A DNA stretch of 64,000 nucleotides, taken from Collimonas silvisoli. GTDB taxonomy: Bacteria; Pseudomonadota; Gammaproteobacteria; Burkholderiales; Burkholderiaceae_D. Each line of letters opens with the position of its first letter. The first letter of the stretch is position 1. A program made the translations under genes and the position numbers. Shown here piece after piece: positions 16,512 through 25,042 of this stretch. The stretch spans positions 26,159 to 90,158 of the forward strand of contig NZ_JAGQEG010000005.1 of NCBI RefSeq assembly GCF_018305005.1, in the 5' to 3' direction. The notes beneath the pieces were generated by a model, which worked only from the letters and a program-made list of their open reading frames with translations, was not told the origin of the DNA and ran no database searches.

Positions 16512-17323
16512 GTGTTTGCTCCTTGAATATTGGCCGGTAACCAGACCTTGAAGTCCTTATTGATGTCGTCGGGAGACGTCCCGTCCCTCGGCAACTCGCC
16601 CTCAAGAGGCACAAGACGAAGTGTCTTGCCCCGCAGCCACGAGGATACCGGTTTGACCAAGCCGGCCTGCTGATCAAGCACGAGGAGTGCACCCAGGCGT
16701 TGGGCCACGGGAAGGCTATTCACCGCATCGAGCGCCTCGGTGAAGCCTTCGGGCGCACAGCGCGGCCATAGCCCCGCCAGCACCTCGCGAACCCGAGCGA
16801 TTCCGCCCAACATGGTCTCGCGTTGGATGAGGTCCAGCACCGTCAGCTCGGGCGTGCTGACCCGAAACCGACCTGTCGGTGTTTCCTGCCATCGGACGGG
16901 CATCTCCTCGAGGCGCGTCCGAGTATGGAACACCACTTCGTGCCGTCCGACGACGATCGGACGCCGGGGCTTCTCCACCATCACCTGAGTCACCATGACG
17001 GCGTAGGGTGAGGCGCCATAGTTCTCCGCCGCGCTGAGCAGGCCGACGTAGTAAGGCAGCCTCAAGGTCTTCCGGCAGTAGAAATCCAGCCACATTTCCA
17101 ACGGTGGCGCACCGACCTGCGCATAGTGCAGCGGCACGATCAGCCAGTGATCGGAGCCACGGGACAGCCGCACCAGGCGGCCGCGTTGCTGCTGGCGGTG
17201 CAGCGCCTTGCGCAATCCCTCGGGACTCACGCCCGGCAGTGCTGCCTGCAGCTCCGCCGCCAGCACATTGAGCTTGCCTGAGCGTTCACAGGCATCCAGA
17301 GCATCAGAGAGGTGATGAGCCAT
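16508..17323 (-). CDS. abiEi: AbiEi-family antitoxin/transcriptional regulator
   Basis: A 271-residue antitoxin. The N-terminal 60 residues form a winged-helix-like DNA-binding region (LAAELQAALPGVSPEGLRKA, LVRLSRGSDHWLIV); the middle segment MWLDFYCRKTLRLPYYVGLL and the STPELTVLDLIQRE motif are typical of AbiEi proteins with a C-terminal AbiEi domain. The family both neutralises AbiEii and represses its own promoter. It is the first gene of the minus-strand unit. The divergent transfer operon starts 200 bases away, so its promoter region is shared with PilL. Confidence 0.85.
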   Translation of the reverse strand: MAHHLSDALDACERSGKLNVLAAELQAALPGVSPEGLRKALHRQQQRGRLVRLSRGSDHWLIVPLHYAQVGAPPLEMWLDFYCRKTLRLPYYVGLLSAAENYGASPYAVMVTQVMVEKPRRPIVVGRHEVVFHTRTRLEEMPVRWQETPTGRFRVSTPELTVLDLIQRETMLGGIARVREVLAGLWPRCAPEGFTEALDAVNSLPVAQRLGALLVLDQQAGLVKPVSSWLRGKTLRLVPLEGELPRDGTSPDDINKDFKVWLPANIQGANT

Positions 17324-17473
17324 AAGCCGGGCAATAGCCTTTCAGGAGATTTTGAATATTCTTTGCGTAACGTACCATTTTTTGTCCCATATAGCAAAGA
17401 AATATCATTTCCGCATGGGTTCGCCCCAGCATCCGGCACAAATCGGGTCATCCACCCTTGCGCTTTGTTTGCA

Positions 17474-17494
17474 GCTGCTGCGGCGCGCAGCAGC
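17474..17494. repeat. Perfect 9-bp inverted repeat in the divergent abiEi-pilL gap
   Basis: GCTGCTGCG (17474-17482) and CGCAGCAGC (17486-17494) around GCG. It lies between the antitoxin and transfer operons; it could be an operator or a leader hairpin of the transfer operon. The rest of 17324-17529 is AT-rich near 17350-17410, fitting promoters, but I see no clear -35/-10 pair. Confidence 0.5.
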
Positions 17495-17529
17495 GAAGGT
17501 GACGGTTCGACACGTCAGCGACCCGTTCC

Positions 17530-18111
17530 ATGCGCGCACTTCAACCCTTCCGTTATCCCTTCACACTATGCAGCCTGCTGGTTCTCAGCCTGCTGGGAAC
17601 AGGCTGCGCCACTGCCCCGCATTCGGTACCGGCCACGTCGAGCGGGACGCCACCGCTTGCTTCGACGCCCGCGCAACCGTCGGACGTCATTCCCGTTGTT
17701 CGCTACGGCCGCTACACCCTCGCCGAACTCGTCCCGACCACCGCACAGCGCGACCTGATGCAGCAGACGGTCGACGTTCGCATTCCGGAAACCGACCAAG
17801 CCAGCGTCGCCGACGCCCTGCGCTACGTGTTGCTCCGCTCGGGCTATCGCCTCTGCGACAACAGCACAACGGCGTTGCTGCAAGACCTGCCGTTGCCGGC
17901 CGCGCATCACCGCATCGGACCGCTGCTCCTGCGAGACGCACTGCAAACCTTGGCCGGCCCCGCGTGGGCACTGGTTGTCGATGCCAGCACCCGCCAAGTC
18001 TGCTTCCGCCCGACCACCGGCACATTCCCTGAGGCAGTGGCTACGCCCTCCGCCTCCATCGACGGTATGGACGACGTTTCCGATGTACTGGCTCAGGAGG
18101 TAACGCCATGA
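17530..18111 (+). CDS. pilL: PilL-type ICE lipoprotein (PFGI-1 class)
   Basis: A 193-residue protein with a lipoprotein signal: hydrophobic LCSLLVLSLLGTGC, the cysteine near residue 26 being the lipidation site. The body has RYGRYTLAELVPTTAQRDLM and a STN/secretin-like fold (SVADALRYVLLRSGYRLC ... LLLRDALQTLAGPAWALVVD). This is the N-terminal PilL domain seen at the head of transfer clusters in PFGI-1-type ICEs, proposed to serve a type IV pilus or the mating channel in the outer membrane. It overlaps the next gene by 4 bases and starts the long transfer operon. No strong ribosome binding site is visible. Confidence 0.85.
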   Translation: MRALQPFRYPFTLCSLLVLSLLGTGCATAPHSVPATSSGTPPLASTPAQPSDVIPVVRYGRYTLAELVPTTAQRDLMQQTVDVRIPETDQASVADALRYVLLRSGYRLCDNSTTALLQDLPLPAAHHRIGPLLLRDALQTLAGPAWALVVDASTRQVCFRPTTGTFPEAVATPSASIDGMDDVSDVLAQEVTP

Positions 18112-18761
18112 CCATACTCCAGGATACCGGGCGTCCCAGGCGCACCACGTGGCTGCGCGCCGTCATCGTGGCATGGGCTGTACTGGTCAGCACCGGCGTC
18201 GTACTCGGGCACATCGCCCTGACGCATCTACGGCAGCAGGCCTCATCCACCCAACCGACGACACGCATCGCCGCATTGGAATCCCGCCTGGCCGAGCTTA
18301 CCCGTCAGATCGATCAGGAACGCCAATCGCCCACCGCCCTGCCGCTGGCACGCTACGAGACCGAGCAGCAGCCACTCCACCAGCGCCTGACCACGGTCGA
18401 ACACGCGCTTGGGGAACGCCTCGGCACCGACAGCCTCGCGCCCCTCCAGGAACGCCTCGAACGGTTGGAAGCACGACTCGCGGCCAAGCCGGTACCCGCC
18501 GTCGCACCGCGGCAACGGGCTCCCGCTTCGCCCACCCCGCCGACGCCACCACCGCTCCCGTTCCAGGTATCGGGCGTCGAGTGGCGCGCGGGCGAGCCAT
18601 TCCTGTCCGTTCGGCCCAACGATCGCCCTACGCTGGCGGAGACTCGTCTGCTGGGTCTCGGTGAACACGCGTACGGCTGGCAGCTCGATGCCATCGAAGC
18701 CAACACCGCCGTCGTGCACCTCGGCAGCGACGTTCGACGGCTGACCTGGCCGACGCGGTAG
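18108..18761 (+). CDS. Membrane-anchored coiled-coil protein of the transfer operon
   Basis: A 217-residue protein with one N-terminal membrane segment (about residues 17-37, VIVAWAVLVSTGVVLGHIAL), then a coiled coil with heptad-like leucines (ALESRLAELTRQIDQERQ ... LQERLERLEARL), a proline-rich linker, and a small C-terminal beta domain of about 75 residues. The topology, an inner-membrane anchor with a periplasmic stalk and head, resembles pilus or mating-channel assembly factors. It overlaps PilL by ATGA. I do not know a family name for it. Confidence 0.75.
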   Translation: MTILQDTGRPRRTTWLRAVIVAWAVLVSTGVVLGHIALTHLRQQASSTQPTTRIAALESRLAELTRQIDQERQSPTALPLARYETEQQPLHQRLTTVEHALGERLGTDSLAPLQERLERLEARLAAKPVPAVAPRQRAPASPTPPTPPPLPFQVSGVEWRAGEPFLSVRPNDRPTLAETRLLGLGEHAYGWQLDAIEANTAVVHLGSDVRRLTWPTR

Positions 18762-18770
18762 GAGACGCAC

Positions 18771-19514
18771 ATGCACTACCGCGCCTTGGCATTCGCACTC
18801 CTTGCCATGCTCCTGACGACGGAGATCGCTCTCGCGGCCTCGCCGCAGCGGGCCGAGACAGCCAACACGCCGTCCTCCGCCAGCCGCGAGCAGCCGATGG
18901 CGGTGGCGCGCGCGGACGAGCAGAAGGCCCGCGACTGGGGCCTGCGCGCCGACGAATGGATGCGCTACCGGGAACTGATGCAAGGCCCCCTGGGCATCTA
19001 TTCGCCTCACCTCGACCCGCTCACCGCACTGGGCATCGAAGCGCGCAGCGACGAAGAACGCCGCCGTTACGCCGAGCTGCAAGCCAAGGCCGAGGCGCGG
19101 CGTGTCGAACGACTGCTGACCTACCAGCGCGCCTACGACGACGCCTGGCAGCGCCTCTACCCCGGCATGCCGCGTGTCTCCCTGTCTGGCGGCGAACCGC
19201 CGCAAGCGGCAGCAGCGGCCGCGGGCATCGACCGCATGGCGGTATTCGTCAAGAGCGATTGCGCCGCCTGCGACCAACGCGTGCTGCAGTTGCAGTCCGC
19301 TGGTACCGGGTTCGATATCTATGTCGTCGGCAGCCGCGCCGACGACGCGCACATTCGAGCATGGGCCAAGCACGCCAACCTCGATCCGACCAAGGTGCGC
19401 GCACGCACGATCACACTCAACCACGATGGCGGACGCTGGCTATCACTCGGATTGCCGGGCGAACTCCCCGCGGTCGTGCACAAAGTGAACGGTCAATGGC
19501 AGCGGCAACCGTAG
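18771..19514 (+). CDS. TIGR03759-family ICE protein
   Basis: A 247-residue exported protein with a signal peptide (LAFALLAMLLTTEIALA). The central segment RDWGLRADEWMRYRELMQGP and SPHLDPLTALGIEARSDEER are hallmarks of TIGR03759 (PFL_4693 family). The C-terminus has a thioredoxin-like layout with VFVKSDCAACDQRV (CxxC near residues 161-164) and a cis-proline-type LPAVV, so it may be a periplasmic thiol-handling or scaffold protein of the mating apparatus. It starts 9 bases after the previous stop. Confidence 0.85.
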   Translation: MHYRALAFALLAMLLTTEIALAASPQRAETANTPSSASREQPMAVARADEQKARDWGLRADEWMRYRELMQGPLGIYSPHLDPLTALGIEARSDEERRRYAELQAKAEARRVERLLTYQRAYDDAWQRLYPGMPRVSLSGGEPPQAAAAAAGIDRMAVFVKSDCAACDQRVLQLQSAGTGFDIYVVGSRADDAHIRAWAKHANLDPTKVRARTITLNHDGGRWLSLGLPGELPAVVHKVNGQWQRQP

Positions 19515-19521
19515 CGATGCG

Positions 19522-20085
19522 ATGCGCCGCGCCACGCTGCCGCTGTTGCTGGCCAGTGTCCTGCCCGTCTGCGCCCATGCGTGGGACCTCCCGCCCCCGG
19601 CCTATCAAATCGCGGCACATCAGGCCGGCGTGCCGTCGCCCGTGCTTTACGCCGTCGCCCTGCAGGAAAGCGGCACGCTGCTGCGCGGGCACGTTCGGCC
19701 CTGGCCCTGGACGCTGAACGTTGCCGGCGAGCCGAAACGATTCAACACCCGTCAGGCCGCCTGCACGGGGCTGATGCAGGCCTTGCGCCAGACATCCGCA
19801 ACGCGCGTGGATGTCGGCCTGGGCCAGATCAACGTCGGTCACCAGGCGCACCGCGGCGTCCCGCCCTGCGGCCTGCTGGACCCCTACCGCAACCTGACGA
19901 TCGCCGCCGCCATCCTGCGCGAACAGCACACACCCGGCGAAGACTGGTTGCTTGCCATTGGCCGCTATCACCGACCGGCGGGCGGCACGCCCGCCGCACG
20001 CTACCGACGCCAGGTGCAGCGGCACCTGATCCGCGTGCTGGCACCTGAGCCGACACTCGCCTCGCTGAAGGGATACCGCCCATGA
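19522..20085 (+). CDS. Lytic transglycosylase of the transfer system
   Basis: A 187-residue exported protein with a signal peptide (RRATLPLLLASVLPVCAHA) and an SLT domain: the catalytic glutamate lies in YAVALQESGTLL, followed by RVDVGLGQINVGHQAH (the GLGQIN substrate motif), then DPYRNLTIAAAILREQ. It would cut peptidoglycan to let the conjugation channel or pilus through the wall, like VirB1/PilT-type enzymes. It overlaps the next gene by 4 bases. Confidence 0.9.
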   Translation: MRRATLPLLLASVLPVCAHAWDLPPPAYQIAAHQAGVPSPVLYAVALQESGTLLRGHVRPWPWTLNVAGEPKRFNTRQAACTGLMQALRQTSATRVDVGLGQINVGHQAHRGVPPCGLLDPYRNLTIAAAILREQHTPGEDWLLAIGRYHRPAGGTPAARYRRQVQRHLIRVLAPEPTLASLKGYRP

Positions 20086-20606
20086 AACCCATCCATGCTT
20101 TCGTCGCCATCAGCCTGGCCGCAGGGCTGCCCCCTGTCACCGCGCAAACCGCAACGCCACTGATCGTCGTTGAGGACCGTGGCGGCACCTCGGCCTTGCC
20201 CTACTACGAAGCCTTGGCCCCTCAACCCGAGGCGACACCAACGCCATCGGGCAGCGTGACGATGCCGCAACGCGCCAGCGACGCGGACATGCTGCCGGTG
20301 CGCTCTACGCGGCTGACACCGGGCCTAGAACCCCGTCGAACGATCGAGGCACCCGGCCTGCGGCCGCTATTCCTGATCGGCGACGATGCGCGTTCGCGCG
20401 CCTGGCTCAAGCAAAGATTGCCTGCGCTGCAGAAGCTCAACGCCGTGGGCCTGGTCGTCAACGTCGAGCACGCGACAGCCTTGCAGGCCTTACGTGGCCT
20501 CGCACCGGGTCTGCAACTGTCGCCGGTATCGGGCAATGACCTGGCCCAGCGACTCGGCCTGCGCCACTACCCGGTGCTGATTACCTCGACCGGCGTCGAG
20601 CCGTGA
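20082..20606 (+). CDS. TIGR03765-family ICE protein
   Basis: A 174-residue exported protein; after a signal peptide (HAFVAISLAAGLPPVTAQT) comes PLIVVEDRGGTSALPYYEAL, the start of TIGR03765 (PFL_4695). The C-terminal half has PLFLIGDDARSRAWLKQRLP and HYPVLITSTGVEP, typical for the family. The function is unknown; it always lies just before TraD in this class of element, as it does here with the TraD start two bases after its stop. Confidence 0.9.
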   Translation: MKPIHAFVAISLAAGLPPVTAQTATPLIVVEDRGGTSALPYYEALAPQPEATPTPSGSVTMPQRASDADMLPVRSTRLTPGLEPRRTIEAPGLRPLFLIGDDARSRAWLKQRLPALQKLNAVGLVVNVEHATALQALRGLAPGLQLSPVSGNDLAQRLGLRHYPVLITSTGVEP

Positions 20607-20607
20607 G

Positions 20608-22773
20608 ATGGCCCAGGCTTATGCGGTCGAGGTGCTGCTGCGCCCCGCGGTCGAGCTCTACACCGTCACGGTCTGTGCGGTCGCGGCATCTCTTTGCCTG
20701 TTTGCGCCCTGGTCGTTCGCGCTGAGCCCAACGCTCGGCATCGGCAGCGCCGCGGTTTTCGCCACCTTCGGCGCCGTCCGCATGCATCAGGCGTGGAGCA
20801 TCCTGCGCTACCGCCGCCACATTCGCCGGCTGCCACGCTACACCATGACCAGCCGGCAGGTGCCCGTCAGCCAGCAGCGCCTCTTCCTGGGCAAGGGGTT
20901 TCGCTGGGAGCAACGGCACACGCACCGGCTGATGCAGACCTATCGGCCGGAGTTCCGCCGCTACGTCGAGCCCACGACGACATACCGCCTGGCCCGCCGG
21001 CTGGAACAGCGGTTGGAGTTCGCACCGTTTCCGCTATCGCAGTTGGCTCGCGTCACGGCGTGGGACAGCGTGCTCAACCCCTTACGCCCCCTGCCACCGG
21101 TCGGCGGCTTGCCGCGGCTGCACGGCATCGAGCCCAACGAGGCCGACGTGACCTTGCCGCTGGGCGAGCGGGTCGGCCATACCCTCGTGCTCGGAACCAC
21201 ACGCGTCGGCAAAACGCGCCTCGCTGAGCTGCTGATCACCCAGGATATCCGGCGCAGGGTCGACGGCCAGCATGAGGTGGTCATCGTCTTCGATCCGAAG
21301 GGCGACGCCGATCTGCTCAAGCGCATGTACGTCGAAGCCAAGCGCGCGGGACGCGAAGGCGAATTCTATGTATTCCATCTCGGCTGGCCCGACATTTCTG
21401 CGCGCTACAACGCGGTGGGTCGATTCGGCCGCATTTCCGAGGTCGCCACGCGCATCGCCGGCCAGCTCTCCAGCGAAGGAAACAGTGCGGCGTTCAAGGA
21501 GTTCGCCTGGCGCTTCGTCAACATCATCGCGCGCGCCCTGGTCGCCTTGGGGCAGCGCCCCGACTACCTGCTGATCCAGCGCCACGTCGTCAACATCGAT
21601 GCCCTGTTCATCGAGTACGCCCAGCATTTCTTTGCAGCGCATGAGCCGAAGGCGTGGGAGATCATCGTCCAGCTCGAAGGCCGGCTCAACGACAAGAACA
21701 TCCCGCGCCACATGGTGGGCCGAGAAAAGCGCGTGGTGGCGCTCGAACAGTATTTGACGCAAGTGCGGGTGTACGACCCGGTGCTCGACGGTCTGCGTAG
21801 CGCGGTGCGCTATGACCGGACCTACTTCGATAAAATCGTCGCCAGTCTCCTGCCGCTCCTGGAAAAGCTCACCACGGGGAAAACGGCGCAGCTCCTGGCA
21901 CCCAACTACGCCGACCTCGACGATCCCCGGCCGATCTTCGACTGGATGCAGGTCATCCGTAAGCGCGCCATCGTCTATGTCGGGCTGGATGCTCTGTCCG
22001 ACGCCGAGGTCGCGGCGGCAGTGGGCAATTCGATGTTCTCCGACCTGGTGTCCGTGGCCGGCCACCTCTACAAATTCGGCGTGGACGACGGCCTGCCCGG
22101 CACCGCCGACGGCATCAAGGTGCCGATCAACCTGCACGCGGACGAATTCAACGAACTGATGGGTGACGAGTTCATCCCACTGGTCAACAAGGGCGGCGGC
22201 GCTGGTGTGCAGGTCACGGCCTATACACAGACCTTGAGCGACATCGAGGCGCGCATCGGCAACCGCGCCAAGGCCGGCCAGGTCGTCGGCAACTTCAACA
22301 ACCTGCTGATGTTGCGCGTCAGAGAGACCGCCACCGCCGAACTGCTAACCAAACAGCTGCCGAAAGTGGAGGTGCACGCCACCTCGATCATGAGCGGCAC
22401 CACCGACAGTTCGGACCCGCGCGGCCACACCGCTTTCACCAGCAATACCCAAGACCGGATCACCAGCGCCAGCGTGCCGCTGATCGAGCCCGCCCATATC
22501 GTGGCGCTGCCCAAGGGCCAGTGCTTTGCGCTGATTGAGGGCGGCAATCTGTGGAAGATCCGCATGCCATTGCCGACCCCGGATCTCGATGAGGTCATGC
22601 CGAAGGACCTGCAGGCCATGGCGGCGGACATGCGCCGGCGCTACACCGAAGCCGGTGATTGGTGGTCCAACAACGCACCGGCCGAGCCGCATGACGACCT
22701 GCTGCCCGCCGACCTGCTTGTGGATGTCGCACGCCCGGCAAGCGCCGCCGATAACGACGAAGCGCGGCCATGA
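20608..22773 (+). CDS. traD: TraD type IV coupling protein, SXT/TOL subfamily
   Basis: A 721-residue coupling ATPase. Two N-terminal membrane segments (about residues 13-55) are followed by the motor domain: Walker A GTTRVGKTRL near 196-205, VVIVFDPKGDADLLKRMY, Walker B LHADEFNEL near 511, and QVTAYTQTLSDIEARIG. It links the relaxosome to the mating channel and drives DNA export. The subfamily (TIGR03743) is specific for SXT-, TOL- and clc-type elements. It ends with an acidic tail and overlaps the next gene by 4 bases. Confidence 0.95.
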   Translation: MAQAYAVEVLLRPAVELYTVTVCAVAASLCLFAPWSFALSPTLGIGSAAVFATFGAVRMHQAWSILRYRRHIRRLPRYTMTSRQVPVSQQRLFLGKGFRWEQRHTHRLMQTYRPEFRRYVEPTTTYRLARRLEQRLEFAPFPLSQLARVTAWDSVLNPLRPLPPVGGLPRLHGIEPNEADVTLPLGERVGHTLVLGTTRVGKTRLAELLITQDIRRRVDGQHEVVIVFDPKGDADLLKRMYVEAKRAGREGEFYVFHLGWPDISARYNAVGRFGRISEVATRIAGQLSSEGNSAAFKEFAWRFVNIIARALVALGQRPDYLLIQRHVVNIDALFIEYAQHFFAAHEPKAWEIIVQLEGRLNDKNIPRHMVGREKRVVALEQYLTQVRVYDPVLDGLRSAVRYDRTYFDKIVASLLPLLEKLTTGKTAQLLAPNYADLDDPRPIFDWMQVIRKRAIVYVGLDALSDAEVAAAVGNSMFSDLVSVAGHLYKFGVDDGLPGTADGIKVPINLHADEFNELMGDEFIPLVNKGGGAGVQVTAYTQTLSDIEARIGNRAKAGQVVGNFNNLLMLRVRETATAELLTKQLPKVEVHATSIMSGTTDSSDPRGHTAFTSNTQDRITSASVPLIEPAHIVALPKGQCFALIEGGNLWKIRMPLPTPDLDEVMPKDLQAMAADMRRRYTEAGDWWSNNAPAEPHDDLLPADLLVDVARPASAADNDEARP

Positions 22774-23519
22774 GCGATCCCGCGGCTACCGCCCGAAAAC
22801 AGCAGGTCGAGCAACAGAGTCTGCTGGCGAGCGTGGTCACGCTGCCGTTTCGATTCGCCGGTGTCCTGATCGGCTCATTGCTCCTGAGCATCGTGATCGA
22901 GTGCGTGTGCATGGCCCTGTTCTGGCCGGAGCTGGGCTGGCATCACGCGCGAGGCATGCTGAACCACGAGCTGGCGCAGCTATCGGACCACTTCATCCTC
23001 AGCGACCTCGTCGAACAACCGGGGCGCACCGCCCACGAACTGGTTTCCCTGGCGTATCGGTGGGTGTTCGTCGAAACCGGGCTGGCCGACAGTATCCGCG
23101 ACGCCTCCGCCCAAGCGCGCGCAGGCGGCACCCGATCGACCCATGACTTTCGCTACTACATGGGCCGCGTCTACGTGCACCTGGAAAGCTACCTGATCGC
23201 ATCGGCCTACACCGTCCTGGTGTTCCTCGTTCGCCTGCTGGTGCTTTGCCTGAGCCTGCCGCTGTTCCTCCTGGCCGCCTTCGTCGGCCTGGTCGATGGC
23301 CTCGTCAGGCGCGACCTGCGGCGTTTCAGCGCCGGGCGGGAATCGGGCTTTATCTACCACCGCGCCCGCGCCAGTCTGATACCACTCGCGGTGTTGCCCT
23401 GGGTCATCTACCTGGCGCTTCCGGTCAGCGTGCACCCCTTGCTCGTGCTGCTACCTTGCGCGGTCGTGCTCGGCCTCGCAGTCGACATTGCGGCGGGAAG
23501 CTTCAAGAAATACCTGTGA
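22770..23519 (+). CDS. TIGR03747-family ICE membrane protein
   Basis: A 249-residue inner-membrane protein with at least four hydrophobic segments: LIGSLLLSIVIECVCMALFW, the pair LIASAYTVLVFLVRLLVLCL / LPLFLLAAFVGLVDG, and LVLLPCAVVLGLAVDIAAG at the end. GLVDGLVRRDLRRFSAGRES is typical of TIGR03747 (PFL_4697). It always accompanies TraD in these elements, and the genes overlap by 4 bases, so it probably assists the coupling protein. The plus-strand operon is then broken by a minus-strand gene. Confidence 0.9.
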   Translation: MSDPAATARKQQVEQQSLLASVVTLPFRFAGVLIGSLLLSIVIECVCMALFWPELGWHHARGMLNHELAQLSDHFILSDLVEQPGRTAHELVSLAYRWVFVETGLADSIRDASAQARAGGTRSTHDFRYYMGRVYVHLESYLIASAYTVLVFLVRLLVLCLSLPLFLLAAFVGLVDGLVRRDLRRFSAGRESGFIYHRARASLIPLAVLPWVIYLALPVSVHPLLVLLPCAVVLGLAVDIAAGSFKKYL

Positions 23520-23557
23520 CCCTTCGAGCGCTGCGAGCGCCCTGTCGGGAACCGCTG

Positions 23558-23773
23558 TCAGTCGCCGTCGTCGTTCAGTTCGGCGCGCAGGATGGTCACG
23601 CACCGCGGCGCCCGAATGCAGAGCTTCACCTGTCCGCCCCTCACAGTGACCACTTCGAGCAGGATGCCTCGCGTTCGCAACTGGTGCATCAACTCATCGG
23701 CATCAACGTCCGAACGAGCCCATAGCCAGATCTTCTCTCCTGCCGTACGCGTCAATAGCAAGCCAGCTGTCAT
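23558..23773 (-). CDS. RsmN/RsmF-like CsrA-family RNA-binding regulator
   Basis: A 71-residue protein. It begins GLLLTRTAGEKIWLW, as CsrA begins LILTRRVGE; it ends GGQVKLCIRAPRCVTILRAE, like CsrA [20 protein letters not shown], with the RNA-contacting arginine kept (R63). Between the first and second conserved blocks there is an extra helix (DADELMHQLRTR), which is the feature that separates Pseudomonas RsmN/RsmF from ordinary CsrA. The start at 23773 has a GGAG site; longer frames are unlikely. It lies in the transfer operon but on the opposite strand. CsrA proteins bind GGA in leader hairpins, so mRNAs of the element itself are natural targets. 23774-24092 shows no other gene. Confidence 0.8.
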   Translation of the reverse strand: MTAGLLLTRTAGEKIWLWARSDVDADELMHQLRTRGILLEVVTVRGGQVKLCIRAPRCVTILRAELNDDGD

Positions 23774-24092
23774 TGCTTCGTCTCCATGCCGTTGTGCGAA
23801 CCAGAACGTTCGCCTGCCGTAGTACTCCTCTTCTCGATCCACCTTGCCGTCGCGACGCCAAGGCGCCCTCACCATGCACGGAATCGACCGCAGGCGACAT
23901 AGCGCCGCTGCATTTTCGGATAAGTCTTGCCTGCGCTGGTGGCGTGGAACGTCCATTCCGCCACCACACGCTTCGCTTTGGCGCAGCGCGCCGATGACAT
24001 AAACCGGGTGGCTCGGCGTGCCCATTGTTTGCGGCGCCGCGCGCCGTTGCGCCTGAATCTTTCGCTATTCCCATCGACCCAGAATCGCGAAC

Positions 24093-24437
24093 ATGCCACT
24101 TTCCCGCCACCACCTTTGGCTACCTGCACTGGTGCTGGCCTGCATCTCGCCGCTGGCGAATGCCGGCGAGGCCGAGCTGCGCGCCGAGCTGGCGGTGATG
24201 ACGCGCCAGCTTGAGAGGCTGGAGCACCAGGCCGAACGCGGTGCTGCGCTTGCCACGGCCAGTTTCGCCTCGAACCACAGCCGCTACCACTTCGATTTCA
24301 TACGCCTGCGCGAAGACGTGCGGCGCATTCGCGGCGGGGTTGAGGACTACCTGACCCCGGTGCGCGCTCAGCCGCGCGACCCGATCGAGCTGCACGGAGA
24401 TTACCGCCAAGACACCGCCAGCAAGGTGGTGCCATGA
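24093..24437 (+). CDS. RAQPRD-family ICE protein
   Basis: A 114-residue exported protein with a signal peptide ending LANAGEA and the family-defining RAQPRDP near residue 92. The body is a helical pair (LRAELAVMTRQLERLEHQAE and FDFIRLREDVRRIRGGVEDY). TIGR01690 members occur in the transfer regions of clc- and PFGI-type elements; the protein probably forms part of a periplasmic complex. It overlaps the next gene by 4 bases and restarts the plus-strand operon. Confidence 0.95.
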   Translation: MPLSRHHLWLPALVLACISPLANAGEAELRAELAVMTRQLERLEHQAERGAALATASFASNHSRYHFDFIRLREDVRRIRGGVEDYLTPVRAQPRDPIELHGDYRQDTASKVVP

Positions 24438-24667
24438 CTGCCGCCCAAATCGCTGCTTTCAAGGCCAATGGCGGGATCAATCCAGGCGATCTCTCAACTT
24501 TGCTGCTCAGCCTTCTGTTTGCCGTGCTTCTGCTCTGGGGCGTGTGGGCGATGCGTACCGCCTACGTCGGCTGGAGCGAGCAGCAGCTCAATCAGCGTCA
24601 ATTCCTCGCGGTGGTCGTGCGCTTTGTCGTGATCTACCTCGTGCTGACGTATTTCCTTCTGTCGTAG
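24434..24667 (+). CDS. TIGR03758-family small ICE membrane protein
   Basis: A 77-residue protein with two membrane helices (LSTLLLSLLFAVLLLWGVWA and VVVRFVVIYLVLTYFLL), the TIGR03758 architecture. Small two-helix proteins at this position, followed by another of the same type, are likely pilin-like or channel subunits of the MPF-G apparatus. Overlap of 4 bases with the RAQPRD gene, and an 18-base gap to the next. Confidence 0.9.
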   Translation: MTAAQIAAFKANGGINPGDLSTLLLSLLFAVLLLWGVWAMRTAYVGWSEQQLNQRQFLAVVVRFVVIYLVLTYFLLS

Positions 24668-24685
24668 TTCAACAAGGGCGCGGTT

Positions 24686-25042
24686 ATGAAATTCAAACAC
24701 TCAATCTTCATCTCTCAGGCAGCGGTCGCACTCGCCCTGGTGGGCATGCCGCTTCCCGCGTTTTCTGGACCGGGCTTGCCGAAGATGGAAGACCCGACGC
24801 GCGGCCAAGGCAACGGCATCCTGCAGACCCTGCAGAACTATGGCTATGACATTGTGATGCTGGTCGCCCTGATCGTGATCGCGGCGATGTTTCTCGGTGT
24901 CTGCTACCACGCCTACACCCGGTACTCGGAAATCCATACCGGCCGCGCCACCTGGGGGCAATTCGGCCTGTCGGTGGCAGTGGGCGCCATGCTGCTGGTG
25001 ATCGGTATCTGGCTGCTGACCAAGGCCACGGGCGTACTCTGA
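24686..25042 (+). CDS. TIGR03745-family ICE membrane protein, pilin-like
   Basis: A 118-residue protein with a signal or first membrane helix (AAVALALVGMPLPAFS), then a mature part with two membrane helices (IVMLVALIVIAAMFLGVCYH and LSVAVGAMLLVIGIWLLTK). A short mature two-helix protein with a cleaved leader fits the VirB2/TraA pilin pattern. TIGR03745 (PFL_4702) is the family. It shares one base with the start of the next gene. Confidence 0.9.
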   Translation: MKFKHSIFISQAAVALALVGMPLPAFSGPGLPKMEDPTRGQGNGILQTLQNYGYDIVMLVALIVIAAMFLGVCYHAYTRYSEIHTGRATWGQFGLSVAVGAMLLVIGIWLLTKATGVL

